Of a stretch of 64,000 nucleotides of DNA, positions 46,905 to 54,693 are shown one piece after another. The notes beneath the pieces are model-generated. The model did not search any database. It saw only the letters and a program-made list of their open reading frames with translations, and was not told the origin of the DNA. Numbering within the stretch: the first letter of the stretch is position 1; each line of letters begins with the position of its first letter. The position numbers and the translations under genes are program-made. This DNA comes from Nakamurella aerolata (GTDB lineage: Bacteria > Actinomycetota > Actinomycetes > Mycobacteriales > Nakamurellaceae): contig NZ_JABEND010000014.1 of the NCBI RefSeq assembly GCF_013002705.1, forward strand, positions 27,102 to 91,101. The letters are read 5' to 3'.

Positions 46905-47201
46905 ATGCCGATCTACGCCGTCCAGTACGACTACGACGTCAATTCCGCGAGCCTGCGCGATCAACACCGCCCGGCCCACCGTGACTACCTGTCCCGGCTG
47001 ACCGACGAGGGCTCGGTGCTGGCGCGCGGACCCTACGCCGACAACGCCGGCGGCCCCGGCGCGTTGCTGATCATGCGGGCGGACAGCCCCGAGGAGATCG
47101 CCCGGCTGCTCGATGCCGATCCGTTCTTCGAGCAGGGCTGCATCAGCTCGCGCCGCGTCCGCGAGTGGGAAGTGTTGGGCGACAAGCACCCGTTCATGTA
47201 G
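46905..47201 (+). CDS. YciI-like protein
   Basis: This 98-residue YCII/EthD-like ferredoxin-fold protein contains YAVQYDYDVN, a conserved HRPAHRDYLSRL helix, then GPYADNAGGPGALLIMRADSPEEI and DPFFEQGCISSRRVREWEV. Family members have a His-Asp pair and act as small enzymes or binding proteins. The exact reaction is unknown. The ATG at 46905 is the family start; the 21 upstream residues of open frame are not conserved. Confidence 0.88.
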   Translation: MPIYAVQYDYDVNSASLRDQHRPAHRDYLSRLTDEGSVLARGPYADNAGGPGALLIMRADSPEEIARLLDADPFFEQGCISSRRVREWEVLGDKHPFM

Positions 47202-47287
47202 TCGGGCCCAGTAGTCAGGCGCAGGAGTGGAGCCGGGTCGTCGGGCCCAGTAGTCGAGCCGGCAGTCCGGCCTCGTGGCCGGGCTGG

Positions 47288-47331
47288 TAGCCCCGGGGTG
47301 CCGCTCGGCAGCGCGGCAACCCGGGGAGCTA
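47288..47331. terminator. Bidirectional hairpin between the yciI-like and CBS genes
   Basis: TAGCCCCGGGGTGCCGC at 47288-47304 pairs with GCGGCAACCCGGGGAGCTA at 47313-47331, with two small bulges. It lies between convergent genes. Upstream of it, TCGGGCCCAGTAGTC occurs twice. Confidence 0.6.
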
Positions 47332-47363
47332 TCAACTCTTTCGGGCTGGATCTACCGGGCGCG

Positions 47364-47783
47364 TCAGTCCTTCTTGTAGACGCCCTCGGCGAAGTGCGCC
47401 ACCTGGTCGCCGGAGAGCTCGGCCACCAGGTCGGATTCGCTGATCATGCCGATCAGCTCACCGTTGGACGTCACCGGCATCCGCTTCACCTGGTGCTCAC
47501 GCATGGTGGACAGCACCTCGGAGATCGGAGTGTCGGCGTCGACGGTCTGTACCGGGCTGTTGGCGATGTCGCCGCAGCTGGTCGCGGACGGGTCGGCGCC
47601 GTCGGCGACCGCGCTGATCACGATGTCGCGGTCGGTCACCATGCCGGTGATGTTGCCCGCATCGTCCTGCACCGGAAGCGATCCGATGCCGAGGTTCTTC
47701 ATCAACTTCGCAGCATCGACAAGGGTCCCGGTCGGCGGGACGGTCTGAGCCCCACGATTCATCACGTCGCGTGCGGTGGTCAC
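47364..47783 (-). CDS. Protein with two CBS domains
   Basis: This 139-residue protein is a single CBS pair (about residues 5-60 and 72-125), with the repeated patterns IGSLPVQDDAGNITGMVTDRDI and VKRMPVTSNGELIGMISESDL. CBS pairs bind adenine nucleotides. Stand-alone versions in mycobacteria are linked to hypoxia or dormancy responses (the Hrp1 type), which this resembles in size. The GTG start at 47783 has AGGAGG 9 nt upstream. The much longer open frame through the upstream region is spurious. Confidence 0.9.
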   Translation of the reverse strand: MTTARDVMNRGAQTVPPTGTLVDAAKLMKNLGIGSLPVQDDAGNITGMVTDRDIVISAVADGADPSATSCGDIANSPVQTVDADTPISEVLSTMREHQVKRMPVTSNGELIGMISESDLVAELSGDQVAHFAEGVYKKD

Positions 47784-47880
47784 GGTGCGGCGCCTCCTTC
47801 GGCGTTGGTGCGGACCAGGTGGTCCGGTGTTGACGAGCCGATCTTGCCTCATCACCGCGGCCACCGCTGAGCGCGAACCG

Positions 47881-47937
47881 CACCGCCGATCGCGGGCCGC
47901 ACCGCCGATCGCGGGCGGCACCGCCGATCGCGGATGC
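47881..47937. repeat. Three tandem copies of a 19-bp unit
   Basis: CACCGCCGATCGCGGGCSG occurs at 47881 and 47900 and in slightly shortened form at 47919. Each copy contains the palindrome CGATCG. The array lies between the serpin stop and the CBS gene, about 100-155 nt upstream of the CBS start. Confidence 0.9.
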
Positions 47938-47950
47938 ACCGCCCGAAAGA

Positions 47951-49333
47951 TCACCTGGGGTCGGAGATCGCCCCGGTGAACAGCGGCATGCCGGTCTCGA
48001 CGTCGTGCACCACGAACAGGAACGGCCGGTCCACCACGAACTCCACCGGCGCTTTCTCGGGCGGGCCGGGGGCGGCGCCTCCCGGTGCCACCACCGCCGT
48101 GGCCGCCGCGGCTTCGATGCCCTGATCGTCGCTGGTGAACTTGACCTTGTGGATGATCGCGGTGATCAGCAGCGGCTCCTGGCCCGGTTCGCCCATACCG
48201 GTCAAGGGCACGTTGAAGGCGCCCGCCATCCCCATCGCGCTGAGCGCGGGCACCATGTCGGTGGAGCTGTCCAGCTCCAGCCGCGGCAGCTGCACCTTGA
48301 CCTTGGTCGCTGGGGCGGTGCTCGGCAGTGTCCACACCTCGGGACGCAGCAGGGTGACCGGATCGGTGTCGGCCTTGTCGGGGAGCACGATGGTCATGGC
48401 GAGGCCGCCGCCGCCCAATCCGATGGACGCCGCCGACCAGCCGTCGCCGGTGGCGTACGGGATGGTCTGGGTGTCCATCGACAGCCACGGCACCGGCAGG
48501 CGCTGTTTGCCGCCGACGGCGAAGTCGTGCGTATCCTCGGCGGCTGGCCCGGCCGCCCACGGCGCCTTCAGATACAGCGCATTCACCAGCACCAGCCTGG
48601 TGAGCTCGGTGACCCGCGCCGGGTCGAGCAGTTCGGGGATCAACCCTCTGGTGCGCTCACCGACCCACGTATTGATGGCGCTGCGGGCGCCGTCGGCGTC
48701 ACCGCGGAAGTCGACCGTCCGCACCGGGGCGTCGTAGCCACGCGCCAGCGCGTCCAAGAACTCCCGGCGCAGCCGGTAATCCTGTTGCAGGAACAGCGAA
48801 TTGGCGGTCTGCACCACCATCGGATCGAGTTGCTGACCGCCCGCCTGCACGTCCTGCGAATCGGCGACAGCCGCGGCCACGGCGGCATCAATGGCGGTGA
48901 TCCAGCTCGCGACCTCGTCGGCGGAACCGCTGAGGCCGCGTTTCAGGGCCTCCGCCGGGGCGCCGGTGGCGCCGAAGTCGGCCATGCCGATGGCGGCCAG
49001 CAACGAATACGGGCTGATCAGCGTGTTGCCCTTGTCGTCGGGTTGGGTCGCGGCTAGCAGCGCCGAGCTGAAGGCTCCGAACCGGAGCCTGAGCATCGTC
49101 ATCCCTGCCGGGGCCACTCGGCTGCCGGCACCGCGCAGTTCGCGGATCCCGCCGCCATCACCCGAACCGCTTGGCATCGCGGCCAGCGAGCCCGCGGCTG
49201 GTTCGGCCCGGCCCAGCTGGTCGCGCTCACAGGCCGTGAGCAGCCCAGCGCCGCCGGCCGCGAGCAACGCCAACAGCGCGCGCCGGCTCACGGCCCGGCC
49301 GGCGAGTGCGGTGGGTACGGGCGGGTGAGACAT
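47951..49333 (-). CDS. Serpin-family lipoprotein
   Basis: This 460-residue secreted protein is a serine protease inhibitor homologue. The N-terminus has RAVSRRALLALLAAGGAGL followed by LTAC, a twin-arginine-like lipoprotein signal. The serpin body begins near residue 85, with ISPYSLLAAIGMADFGATG, VQTANSLFLQQ, INTWVGERTRGLIPELL and LVLVNALYLKAPW. The hinge GIEAAAATAVV fits inhibitory serpins, and the body ends with the serpin signature RPFLFVVHDVETG. The reactive loop after the hinge is about seven residues longer than in human antitrypsin and is Pro/Gly/Ala-rich. The ATG at 49333 has AGGGGGA just upstream. The protease target is unknown. Confidence 0.93.
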   Translation of the reverse strand: MSHPPVPTALAGRAVSRRALLALLAAGGAGLLTACERDQLGRAEPAAGSLAAMPSGSGDGGGIRELRGAGSRVAPAGMTMLRLRFGAFSSALLAATQPDDKGNTLISPYSLLAAIGMADFGATGAPAEALKRGLSGSADEVASWITAIDAAVAAAVADSQDVQAGGQQLDPMVVQTANSLFLQQDYRLRREFLDALARGYDAPVRTVDFRGDADGARSAINTWVGERTRGLIPELLDPARVTELTRLVLVNALYLKAPWAAGPAAEDTHDFAVGGKQRLPVPWLSMDTQTIPYATGDGWSAASIGLGGGGLAMTIVLPDKADTDPVTLLRPEVWTLPSTAPATKVKVQLPRLELDSSTDMVPALSAMGMAGAFNVPLTGMGEPGQEPLLITAIIHKVKFTSDDQGIEAAAATAVVAPGGAAPGPPEKAPVEFVVDRPFLFVVHDVETGMPLFTGAISDPR

Positions 49334-49549
49334 CGATCCCCCTGGTGACATCGACAGTGGTGGCGGTTAAGCCGGTGGTCTACGGCAGCACCGTGGATAC
49401 AGCAGCGTGGAGGCAGCAGCACCGTGGATACAGACGCCGCCGCGCGGCCGTCGGTTCCGGCGGTGCGGTTGCGGCACGGTGCGGTTGCGGCACGGTGCGG
49501 TTCCGGCACGGGACGAGGCGGGCTTCGGGGTGACGTGGCCCCTTCGGGG
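49334..49549. other. Spacer between the serpin gene and the IS element
   Basis: This spacer holds the serpin promoter region. It contains an 18-bp direct repeat (GCAGCACCGTGGATACAG) at 49385-49402 and 49416-49433, and a 16-bp tandem repeat at 49465-49512. No reading frame here is supported. Confidence 0.6.
49465..49512. repeat. Three tandem copies of a 16-bp unit
   Basis: GCGGTTGCGGCACGGT occurs at 49465 and 49481, and a two-base variant at 49497. The array ends 37 nt before the left end of the IS element. Confidence 0.9.
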
Positions 49550-49607
49550 TGGTCCATGTGTTGTGAGAGTCCGAGAGCCCAGACTGTGGGCGAGGAGGAT
49601 GATCACG

Positions 49608-49886
49608 ATGAAGCGTCATCGGCATACCCCGGAGCAGGTGGTTCGCAAGCTCCGGGAGGGTGAGCGGTTGCTCAACGAGGGCAAGGACCTTGCTGAGGTG
49701 CTCCGCGTGTTGGAGGTTTCCGAGGCGACGTGGAACCGCTGGCGCGCTCAGTACGGGGGCATGAAGGTGTCAGAAGCGAAGCGGCTCAAGGAGTTAGAGG
49801 TCGAGAACGCGCGGTTGAAGAAGTTGGTTGCGAACCAGGCGTTGGATATCGACATGCTGAAGGAGTTGGCTGAGGGAAACTTCTGA
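49608..49886 (+). CDS. IS3-family transposase OrfA
   Basis: This 92-residue DNA-binding subunit has a helix-turn-helix (about residues 5-50: TPEQVVRKLREGERLLNEG then VLRVLEVSEATWNRWR) and a C-terminal leucine-zipper helix (KRLKELEVENARLKKLVANQ). It recognises the element ends. The ATG at 49608 has GAGGAGG at 9-nt spacing; the ATG at 49599 overlaps that site. Its last codons hold the frameshift heptamer. Confidence 0.93.
   Translation: MKRHRHTPEQVVRKLREGERLLNEGKDLAEVLRVLEVSEATWNRWRAQYGGMKVSEAKRLKELEVENARLKKLVANQALDIDMLKELAEGNF
49874..49880 (+). promoter_or_regulatory. Programmed -1 frameshift heptamer GGGAAAC
   Basis: The heptamer has the X XXY YYZ form and lies in the correct phase of OrfA (GAG GGA AAC), one codon before the OrfA stop. 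After slippage the new frame reads CTT CTG ACC CCG and continues without a stop into OrfB. CCCCGGACC at 49887-49895 can pair with GGTTCGGGG at 49929-49937, a possible stimulatory hairpin 6 nt downstream. Confidence 0.8.
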
Positions 49887-50746
49887 CCCCGGACCGTCGC
49901 CGCCGCGCTGTGGCGCATGTGCGGGAACGGTTCGGGGTTTCGCAGCGGCGGGCTTGTCGGGTGGTCGGGGTGCACCGCTCGACGGTGCGGCTGGCGCGGC
50001 GGGTACGCCCGGATGAGGAGAGTCGGCTGCGTGGACGGTTGCGGCGGATCGCCCCGGAGCATCCGCGGTGGGGGTGGCGGATGGCGTATCGGCTGCTGCG
50101 TCGGGAGGCTTGCGGGCCGTGGCGGGCGGTGAATCACAAACGGATTCAGCGGCTGTGGCGCGAGGAAGGGTTACGGCGACCTGTCCGTTCCCGTAAGCGC
50201 CGCCGGGTGGCAGCCGATACCACGGTTCGGTTCCGGGCACAGCGGCCGAATCACGTGTGGGCGTTGGATTTCCAGTTCGACGAGACCACCGACGGGCGCC
50301 GGCTGAAGTCGCTGCATATCGTCGATGAGTACACCCGAGAAGCGTTGGCCATGCGGATCGGCAGAACCTGCACCAGCGACGAGGTCGTCGAGGTACTCAC
50401 CGCCCTGATCGCGGTCCGCGGCGCTCCCGAGCACCTGCGGATGGACAACGGCCCGGAGATGATCGCCTGGGCGCTGCGTGACTACTGCCGGATGACCGGG
50501 ACCCGGACCAGTTTCATCGAGCCAGGCGCGCCGTGGGAGAACCCGTTCATCGAGTCGTTCAACGGGCGGGCCCGCGACGAGTTGTTCAACGTCGAAGAGT
50601 TCGGCACGGTCCTGGAGGCCCAGGTGATTGTCGAAGCCTGGCGGATCGAGTACAACACCTACAGGCCGCACTCCTCGCTCGGGGACCGCACCCCAGCCGA
50701 GTTCGCGGCCAGCTGGACACCCAACACACAACCAGCACTCTCATAG
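49880..50746 (+). CDS. IS3-family transposase OrfB (catalytic, via -1 frameshift)
   Basis: This is the integrase-like catalytic part. In the -1 frame the coding begins at the slippery site (LTPDRRRRAVAHVRERFGVS); the first ATG of the frame is at 49910. An HTH_21-like region (RLRRIAPEHPRWGWRMAYRLL) precedes the rve core. That core has the DDE residues in WALDFQFDE, MDNGPE and NPFIESFNGRARDELFN, and then the family end YNTYRPHSSLGDRTPAEF. It is complete, with no frameshifts or stops. Confidence 0.93.
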   Translation, partial: LLTPDRRRRAVAHVRERFGVSQRRACRVVGVHRSTVRLARRVRPDEESRLRGRLRRIAPEHPRWGWRMAYRLLRREACGPWRAVNHKRIQRLWREEGLRRPVRSRKRRRVAADTTVRFRAQRPNHVWALDFQFDETTDGRRLKSLHIVDEYTREALAMRIGRTCTSDEVVEVLTALIAVRGAPEHLRMDNGPEMIAWALRDYCRMTGTRTSFIEPGAPWENPFIESFNGRARDELFNVEEFGTVLEAQVIVEAWRIEYNTYRPHSSLGDRTPAEFAASWTPNTQPALS

Positions 50747-50800
50747 CAGGTGGACCACATCACGGGGTCCCGTCAGGGGTGACGACGAACCGCGCCGTCC

Positions 50801-50830
50801 GGTGCCCGCGCCGGCCCGGGCGCGGGCACC
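50801..50830 (-). terminator. Hairpin terminator after smc
   Basis: GGTGCCCGCGCC at 50801-50812 pairs perfectly with GGCGCGGGCACC at 50819-50830 around a 6-nt loop. It begins 18 nt beyond the smc stop in the direction of transcription. It has no T-tract. Confidence 0.6.
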
Positions 50831-50847
50831 GCCGTGGACTCCCGCGG

Positions 50848-53800
50848 TTAACCGACCGGGCTGCGCTCCACGTCGGTACCGACCCCGGCTGCGGCGGAAT
50901 CAGTGGTGGCGCGCGGCGCGGGAGTGTCGACGGGCTCGTCCGCGCGGCCTTTGATGCGCTGGCTGATCACCTGGGTGATGCCGTCGCCGCGCATCGACAC
51001 CCCGTACAGCGCGTCGGCGGCCTCCATGGTGAATTTCTGGTGGGTGATGATGATCAGCTGGCTGGAGTCGCGCAGTTCGGAGAGCAACCCGACCAGCCGG
51101 GTCAGGTTGGTCTCGTCAAGGGCGGCCTCCACCTCGTCCATCACGTAGAACGGGCTGGGCCGGGCCCGGAAGATCGCCACCAGCAGCGCCACCGCTGTCA
51201 ACGAGCGCTCGCCACCGGACAGCAACGACAGCCGCTTCACCTTCTTGCCGGGCGGTCTGGCGTTCACCTCGATACCGGTGGTCAGCATGTCGGACGGGTC
51301 GGTCAGCACCAGTTCACCCTCGCCGCCGGGGAACAGCGTGCCGAACACCGTGACGAACTCGCGGGCCACGTCGTGGTAGGCGCTGGTGAACACCTCGAGG
51401 ATCTTGTCGTCCACCTCTTTGACGACGGTGAGCAGATCCTTGCGGGTGGATTTGATGTCTTCCAGCTGGGTGGACAGGAAGGCGTGCCGCTCTTCCAGCG
51501 CCGCAAACTCCTCCAGCGCCAACGGGTTCACCTTGCCGAGCAGCGCCAGTTCCTTCTCGGCGCGCTTGGCCCTGCGTTCCTGTTCACCGCGGTCGAACGG
51601 CGTCGGCTGCGGCGCGCTCACTTCGTCGCCGCGTTCTTTGGCGGCGGTGTACTCCCCCATCTCGAGCGCGGTGGGCGGCACCGGCACGTCCGGGCCGAAC
51701 TCTGCCACCAGATCGTCCGGCGCCATCGAGAAGTCCACCGCGATGCGCTCGGTGAGCTGCTGGTGCCGCAGCGTCTGCTGGGCGCGCTGCACCTCGTCGC
51801 GGTGCACCGCATCGGTGAGCTTGTCCCACTCGGACTGCAGACCGGCTACCGCCGCCCTGGCCTCGCCGGCCTCCTGTTCGGCCGCCTGCCGGGCCTGCTG
51901 CGCCGATTCCCGTTGCCGCGCAGCGGTTTCCAGCGCGTGCTGCAGCTTCTCAGCGGCGGCGGCGCCGATCTCGACGACGCGTCTGGCGACCGCCGCTCCG
52001 GCCGCCCGGCGGCGCACCGCCTGTTCCGCGCGGAGCCGGGCGTCGCGTTCGGCCCTGGCGGCCCGGCGCAGCGACTCTGCGGTGCCGGCGCCGGCCTTGG
52101 CCCGTTCCTCCGCCGTGCGCAGCGCCAGCCTGGCCTCCACCTCGGCCTGCCGCACCTGCTGGGCGTGCTCGGCGGCGGCGTCGCGGGCGCTCGGGTCCAC
52201 CTCGTCGGGGTGATCGGCACCGGCGTCGGATTCGGTCGCGGCGGCCAGTCGTTGTTCCAGATCGGCGAGTGCGTCCCGGTGCTGCTGCCTGCTGATCTGC
52301 ACCTGATCGCGTTGCCGCTCAAGGCGTTCGGCCTCTGCCGTCGCGGACCTGGCGGTGGCGCCGAGCCGGCCGAGTTGGTCGGTGACGGCGGACAGTTGCG
52401 CGTCGGACTCGTGCAGGGCGGCCAGCGCGGTCCTGGCCCTGGCGCCGAGTTGTTCGGCTTCGGCGCTGGCGCCGGCGTGGGCGGCGGTCAGTTCACCGCT
52501 GCGGGCCTGCACCGCGGCCAGCGCGGTCTCCGCTTCGCTCACCGCCGCCTGGATCTCCAGCACCGACGGCGCGCCGGGGCTGCCGCCGATCGCCCAGCCA
52601 GCCCCGAAGAGCTCGCCTGTTCCGGTCACCACCCGCAGGTCGGGTTGCGCCGCAAGCAGTTCGGCCGCTTGGAAAGCTCCGGCGGCGCCAGCGGCACCGA
52701 CGGTCGCGGTCTCGGTGCCGGCATCGGCGGTGGCGGCGCCGGCCGTGGCCGCATCGGCGGTAGCGGTGCCGGCTTCGGCCGAGGCGGGCTGGCCGAGTGG
52801 CAGGATCACCACGCCGCCCAGCAATCGCCGCAGGGCGGGCAGGAACGCGGCGGGTGCGCTCACCTGATCGACCGCCCACACCGCCCCGGTCGGCAGCGCG
52901 GGGCGCGGCGGTTCGATGGGAGCCGCGGCGTCACCGACCAGCAAGCTGACCTGCCCGGCGTCCTGTTCCCGCAGCCGCTCCAGCGCCCGTTGCGCCGCGG
53001 AAACATCTTGCACGGCAACGGCTTCGGCCAGGTTGCCGAGCGCCGCGGCGACTGCCGCCTCGTAGCCGGGCGTCACCGTCAGCACGGTCGCGACCGGGCC
53101 GAGTACCCCTGGCAGGTCGGCGGCCAGCAGGGTGCCGGCGCCGTCCTTGCTCTGGGCGTGCATGGTCAGGGCGTCCAACCGGGCCTGCAGCCTGGTCTGT
53201 TCGGTGGCCGCCTCGCGCAGCGAGGCGTCGAGTTCGGCGACCCTGGCGGCTGCCGCCTGTGCGGCCTGCTCGGCGTCCATGTGGGCTTCGTCCAGCCCGA
53301 TCTCGGACGAGTCAAGACCCTGCACCTGATCCTGCAGCTGCTGGAACTGCTGCTCGGCCTGCGCGGCGCGCTGGCGGGCCTCGGTGACGGCCGATTCCAG
53401 CCGGGCGCTCTCGTCGTCGGCCGAGGCCAGCCGCGACCGCGCCGCGTTCACCTGCCCGGACAGCCGGGCCAGTCCCTCGCGGCGGTCGGCGATGGCGCGC
53501 CCCGCCGCCACCAACTCGGCCTCGGCGTCGCGGAGCCGCTGCTCGGCGTCTCTGCGGGTCTGCTCGGCCGCCTCCAACTGCGCGGTGGCCGCGGCGACCA
53601 GCTGTTGCCGCTCGGTCTGCTCGGCCTCGGCCTGTTCGGCCTGCCGGTCCAGTTCTTCGGGGTCGCGCCCGCTGCGCTGGTGTGCCGGTTCGGCGGACAG
53701 GTTGCGCTCGCGTTCCTCCGCAAGGCCGAGCGTGCCGCGGAACCGCTCGGACAGCGCCGACAGCGCGAACCAGACGTCCTGTGCCGCCTGCAGCGTTGGG

Positions 53801-54639
53801 GTGGCCTCGGCCAGCGCCGCGGCGGCCCGCTCGGCGCGTTCGGTGGCGTCGGCGAGCGCCTTCTGCACCCGTTCGCGGTGCTCGACGGCGGCCTGCTCGT
53901 CGGCGGTCTCCTTGGCGATCTGCTCGGCCAGCTGCACGTAGTCGTGCGCCGCCAGCCGCAGCTTGGCGTCCCGCAGATCCGCCTGCACGCCCGCTGCGCG
54001 CCTGGCCACCTCTGCTTGCCGGCCCAGCGGCTTGAGCTGCCGGCGCAGCTCGGAGGTGAGGTCGGTGAGCCTGGTCAGGTTGGCCTGCATGGCGTCGAGC
54101 TTGCGCAGTGCCTTCTCTTTGCGCTTGCGGTGCTTGAGCACCCCGGCGGCCTCTTCGATGAAGGCCCTGCGGTCTTCGGCGCGGGCGGACAGCACCGCGT
54201 CGAGCTGGCCCTGCCCGACGATGACGTGCATCTCGCGGCCGATGCCGGAGTCGGACAGCAGCTCCTGGATGTCGAGCAACCGGCAGCTCGAGCCGTTGAT
54301 CTCGTACTCGCTGGCGCCGTCCCGGAACATCCGGCGGGTGATGGAGACCTCGGTGTAGTCGATCGGCAGCGCGCCGTCGGCGTTGTTGATGGTCAGGGTG
54401 ACCTCGGCCCGGCCCAGCGGCGGCCGGTCGGCGGTACCAGCGAAAATGACGTCTTCCATCTTGCCGCCGCGCAACGCCTTGGCACCCTGCTCCCCCAACA
54501 CCCAGGCGATGGCGTCGACGACGTTGGACTTGCCGGAGCCGTTGGGCCCGACGACGGCGGTGATGCCGGGTTCCAGCTGCAGGGTGGTCGAGGACGCGAA
54601 CGACTTGAAGCCCTTGAGGGTCAATGACTTCAGGTACAC
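50848..54639 (-). CDS. smc: Chromosome segregation protein SMC
   Basis: SMC forms the ring ATPase that compacts and segregates the chromosome with ScpA and ScpB. The 1263-residue protein has Walker A in VVGPNGSGKSNVVDAI (about residue 30), long Ala/Glu/Gln/Arg-rich coiled coils, a hinge domain (about 515-700), the signature LSLLSGGERSLTAVALL, and Walker B in PFYVMDEVEAALDETN. The hinge contains an Ala/Thr-rich insertion of about 40 residues (roughly 613-655) not typical for SMC. About 40 residues of tail follow the conserved end. It is followed by a hairpin terminator and then the IS element. Confidence 0.96.
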   Translation of the reverse strand: MYLKSLTLKGFKSFASSTTLQLEPGITAVVGPNGSGKSNVVDAIAWVLGEQGAKALRGGKMEDVIFAGTADRPPLGRAEVTLTINNADGALPIDYTEVSITRRMFRDGASEYEINGSSCRLLDIQELLSDSGIGREMHVIVGQGQLDAVLSARAEDRRAFIEEAAGVLKHRKRKEKALRKLDAMQANLTRLTDLTSELRRQLKPLGRQAEVARRAAGVQADLRDAKLRLAAHDYVQLAEQIAKETADEQAAVEHRERVQKALADATERAERAAAALAEATPTLQAAQDVWFALSALSERFRGTLGLAEERERNLSAEPAHQRSGRDPEELDRQAEQAEAEQTERQQLVAAATAQLEAAEQTRRDAEQRLRDAEAELVAAGRAIADRREGLARLSGQVNAARSRLASADDESARLESAVTEARQRAAQAEQQFQQLQDQVQGLDSSEIGLDEAHMDAEQAAQAAAARVAELDASLREAATEQTRLQARLDALTMHAQSKDGAGTLLAADLPGVLGPVATVLTVTPGYEAAVAAALGNLAEAVAVQDVSAAQRALERLREQDAGQVSLLVGDAAAPIEPPRPALPTGAVWAVDQVSAPAAFLPALRRLLGGVVILPLGQPASAEAGTATADAATAGAATADAGTETATVGAAGAAGAFQAAELLAAQPDLRVVTGTGELFGAGWAIGGSPGAPSVLEIQAAVSEAETALAAVQARSGELTAAHAGASAEAEQLGARARTALAALHESDAQLSAVTDQLGRLGATARSATAEAERLERQRDQVQISRQQHRDALADLEQRLAAATESDAGADHPDEVDPSARDAAAEHAQQVRQAEVEARLALRTAEERAKAGAGTAESLRRAARAERDARLRAEQAVRRRAAGAAVARRVVEIGAAAAEKLQHALETAARQRESAQQARQAAEQEAGEARAAVAGLQSEWDKLTDAVHRDEVQRAQQTLRHQQLTERIAVDFSMAPDDLVAEFGPDVPVPPTALEMGEYTAAKERGDEVSAPQPTPFDRGEQERRAKRAEKELALLGKVNPLALEEFAALEERHAFLSTQLEDIKSTRKDLLTVVKEVDDKILEVFTSAYHDVAREFVTVFGTLFPGGEGELVLTDPSDMLTTGIEVNARPPGKKVKRLSLLSGGERSLTAVALLVAIFRARPSPFYVMDEVEAALDETNLTRLVGLLSELRDSSQLIIITHQKFTMEAADALYGVSMRGDGITQVISQRIKGRADEPVDTPAPRATTDSAAAGVGTDVERSPVG

Positions 54640-54693
54640 GCTGCTGCGACCACTTCCTGTACGAGGCGAACCGGTTTCGACAACGTGATGAGG

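Larger units (their letters stand above)
49550..50757 (+). mobile_element. Complete IS3-family insertion sequence
   Basis: This element of 1208 bp has imperfect terminal inverted repeats. The left end TGGTCCATGTGTTGTGAGAG and the right end, read inward as TGGTCCACCTGCTATGAGAG, match at 18 of 23 positions over the first 23 bases. It encodes OrfA and OrfB in the -1 relation with a slippery heptamer. No clear target-site duplication flanks it: CGG/GGG on the left, CATC on the right. It sits between the serpin promoter region and the end of smc. Both ORFs look intact, so the element may be active or recent. Confidence 0.85.

Noticed and set aside
47784..48560. N-terminal extension of the CBS protein through the serpin gene
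   Set aside because: The serpin frame is clear on the same strand in another phase, and the CBS gene has its own AGGAGG and GTG.
49545..50768. CGGGGT as target-site duplication of the IS element
   Set aside because: Using it would require ends that no longer match each other; the best inverted repeats give no duplication.
50533..54627. Very long plus-strand frame opposite smc
   Set aside because: The translation is rich in Gly, Leu, Val and Arg with no domain. It mirrors the smc gene, and such antisense frames arise from high third-position GC.
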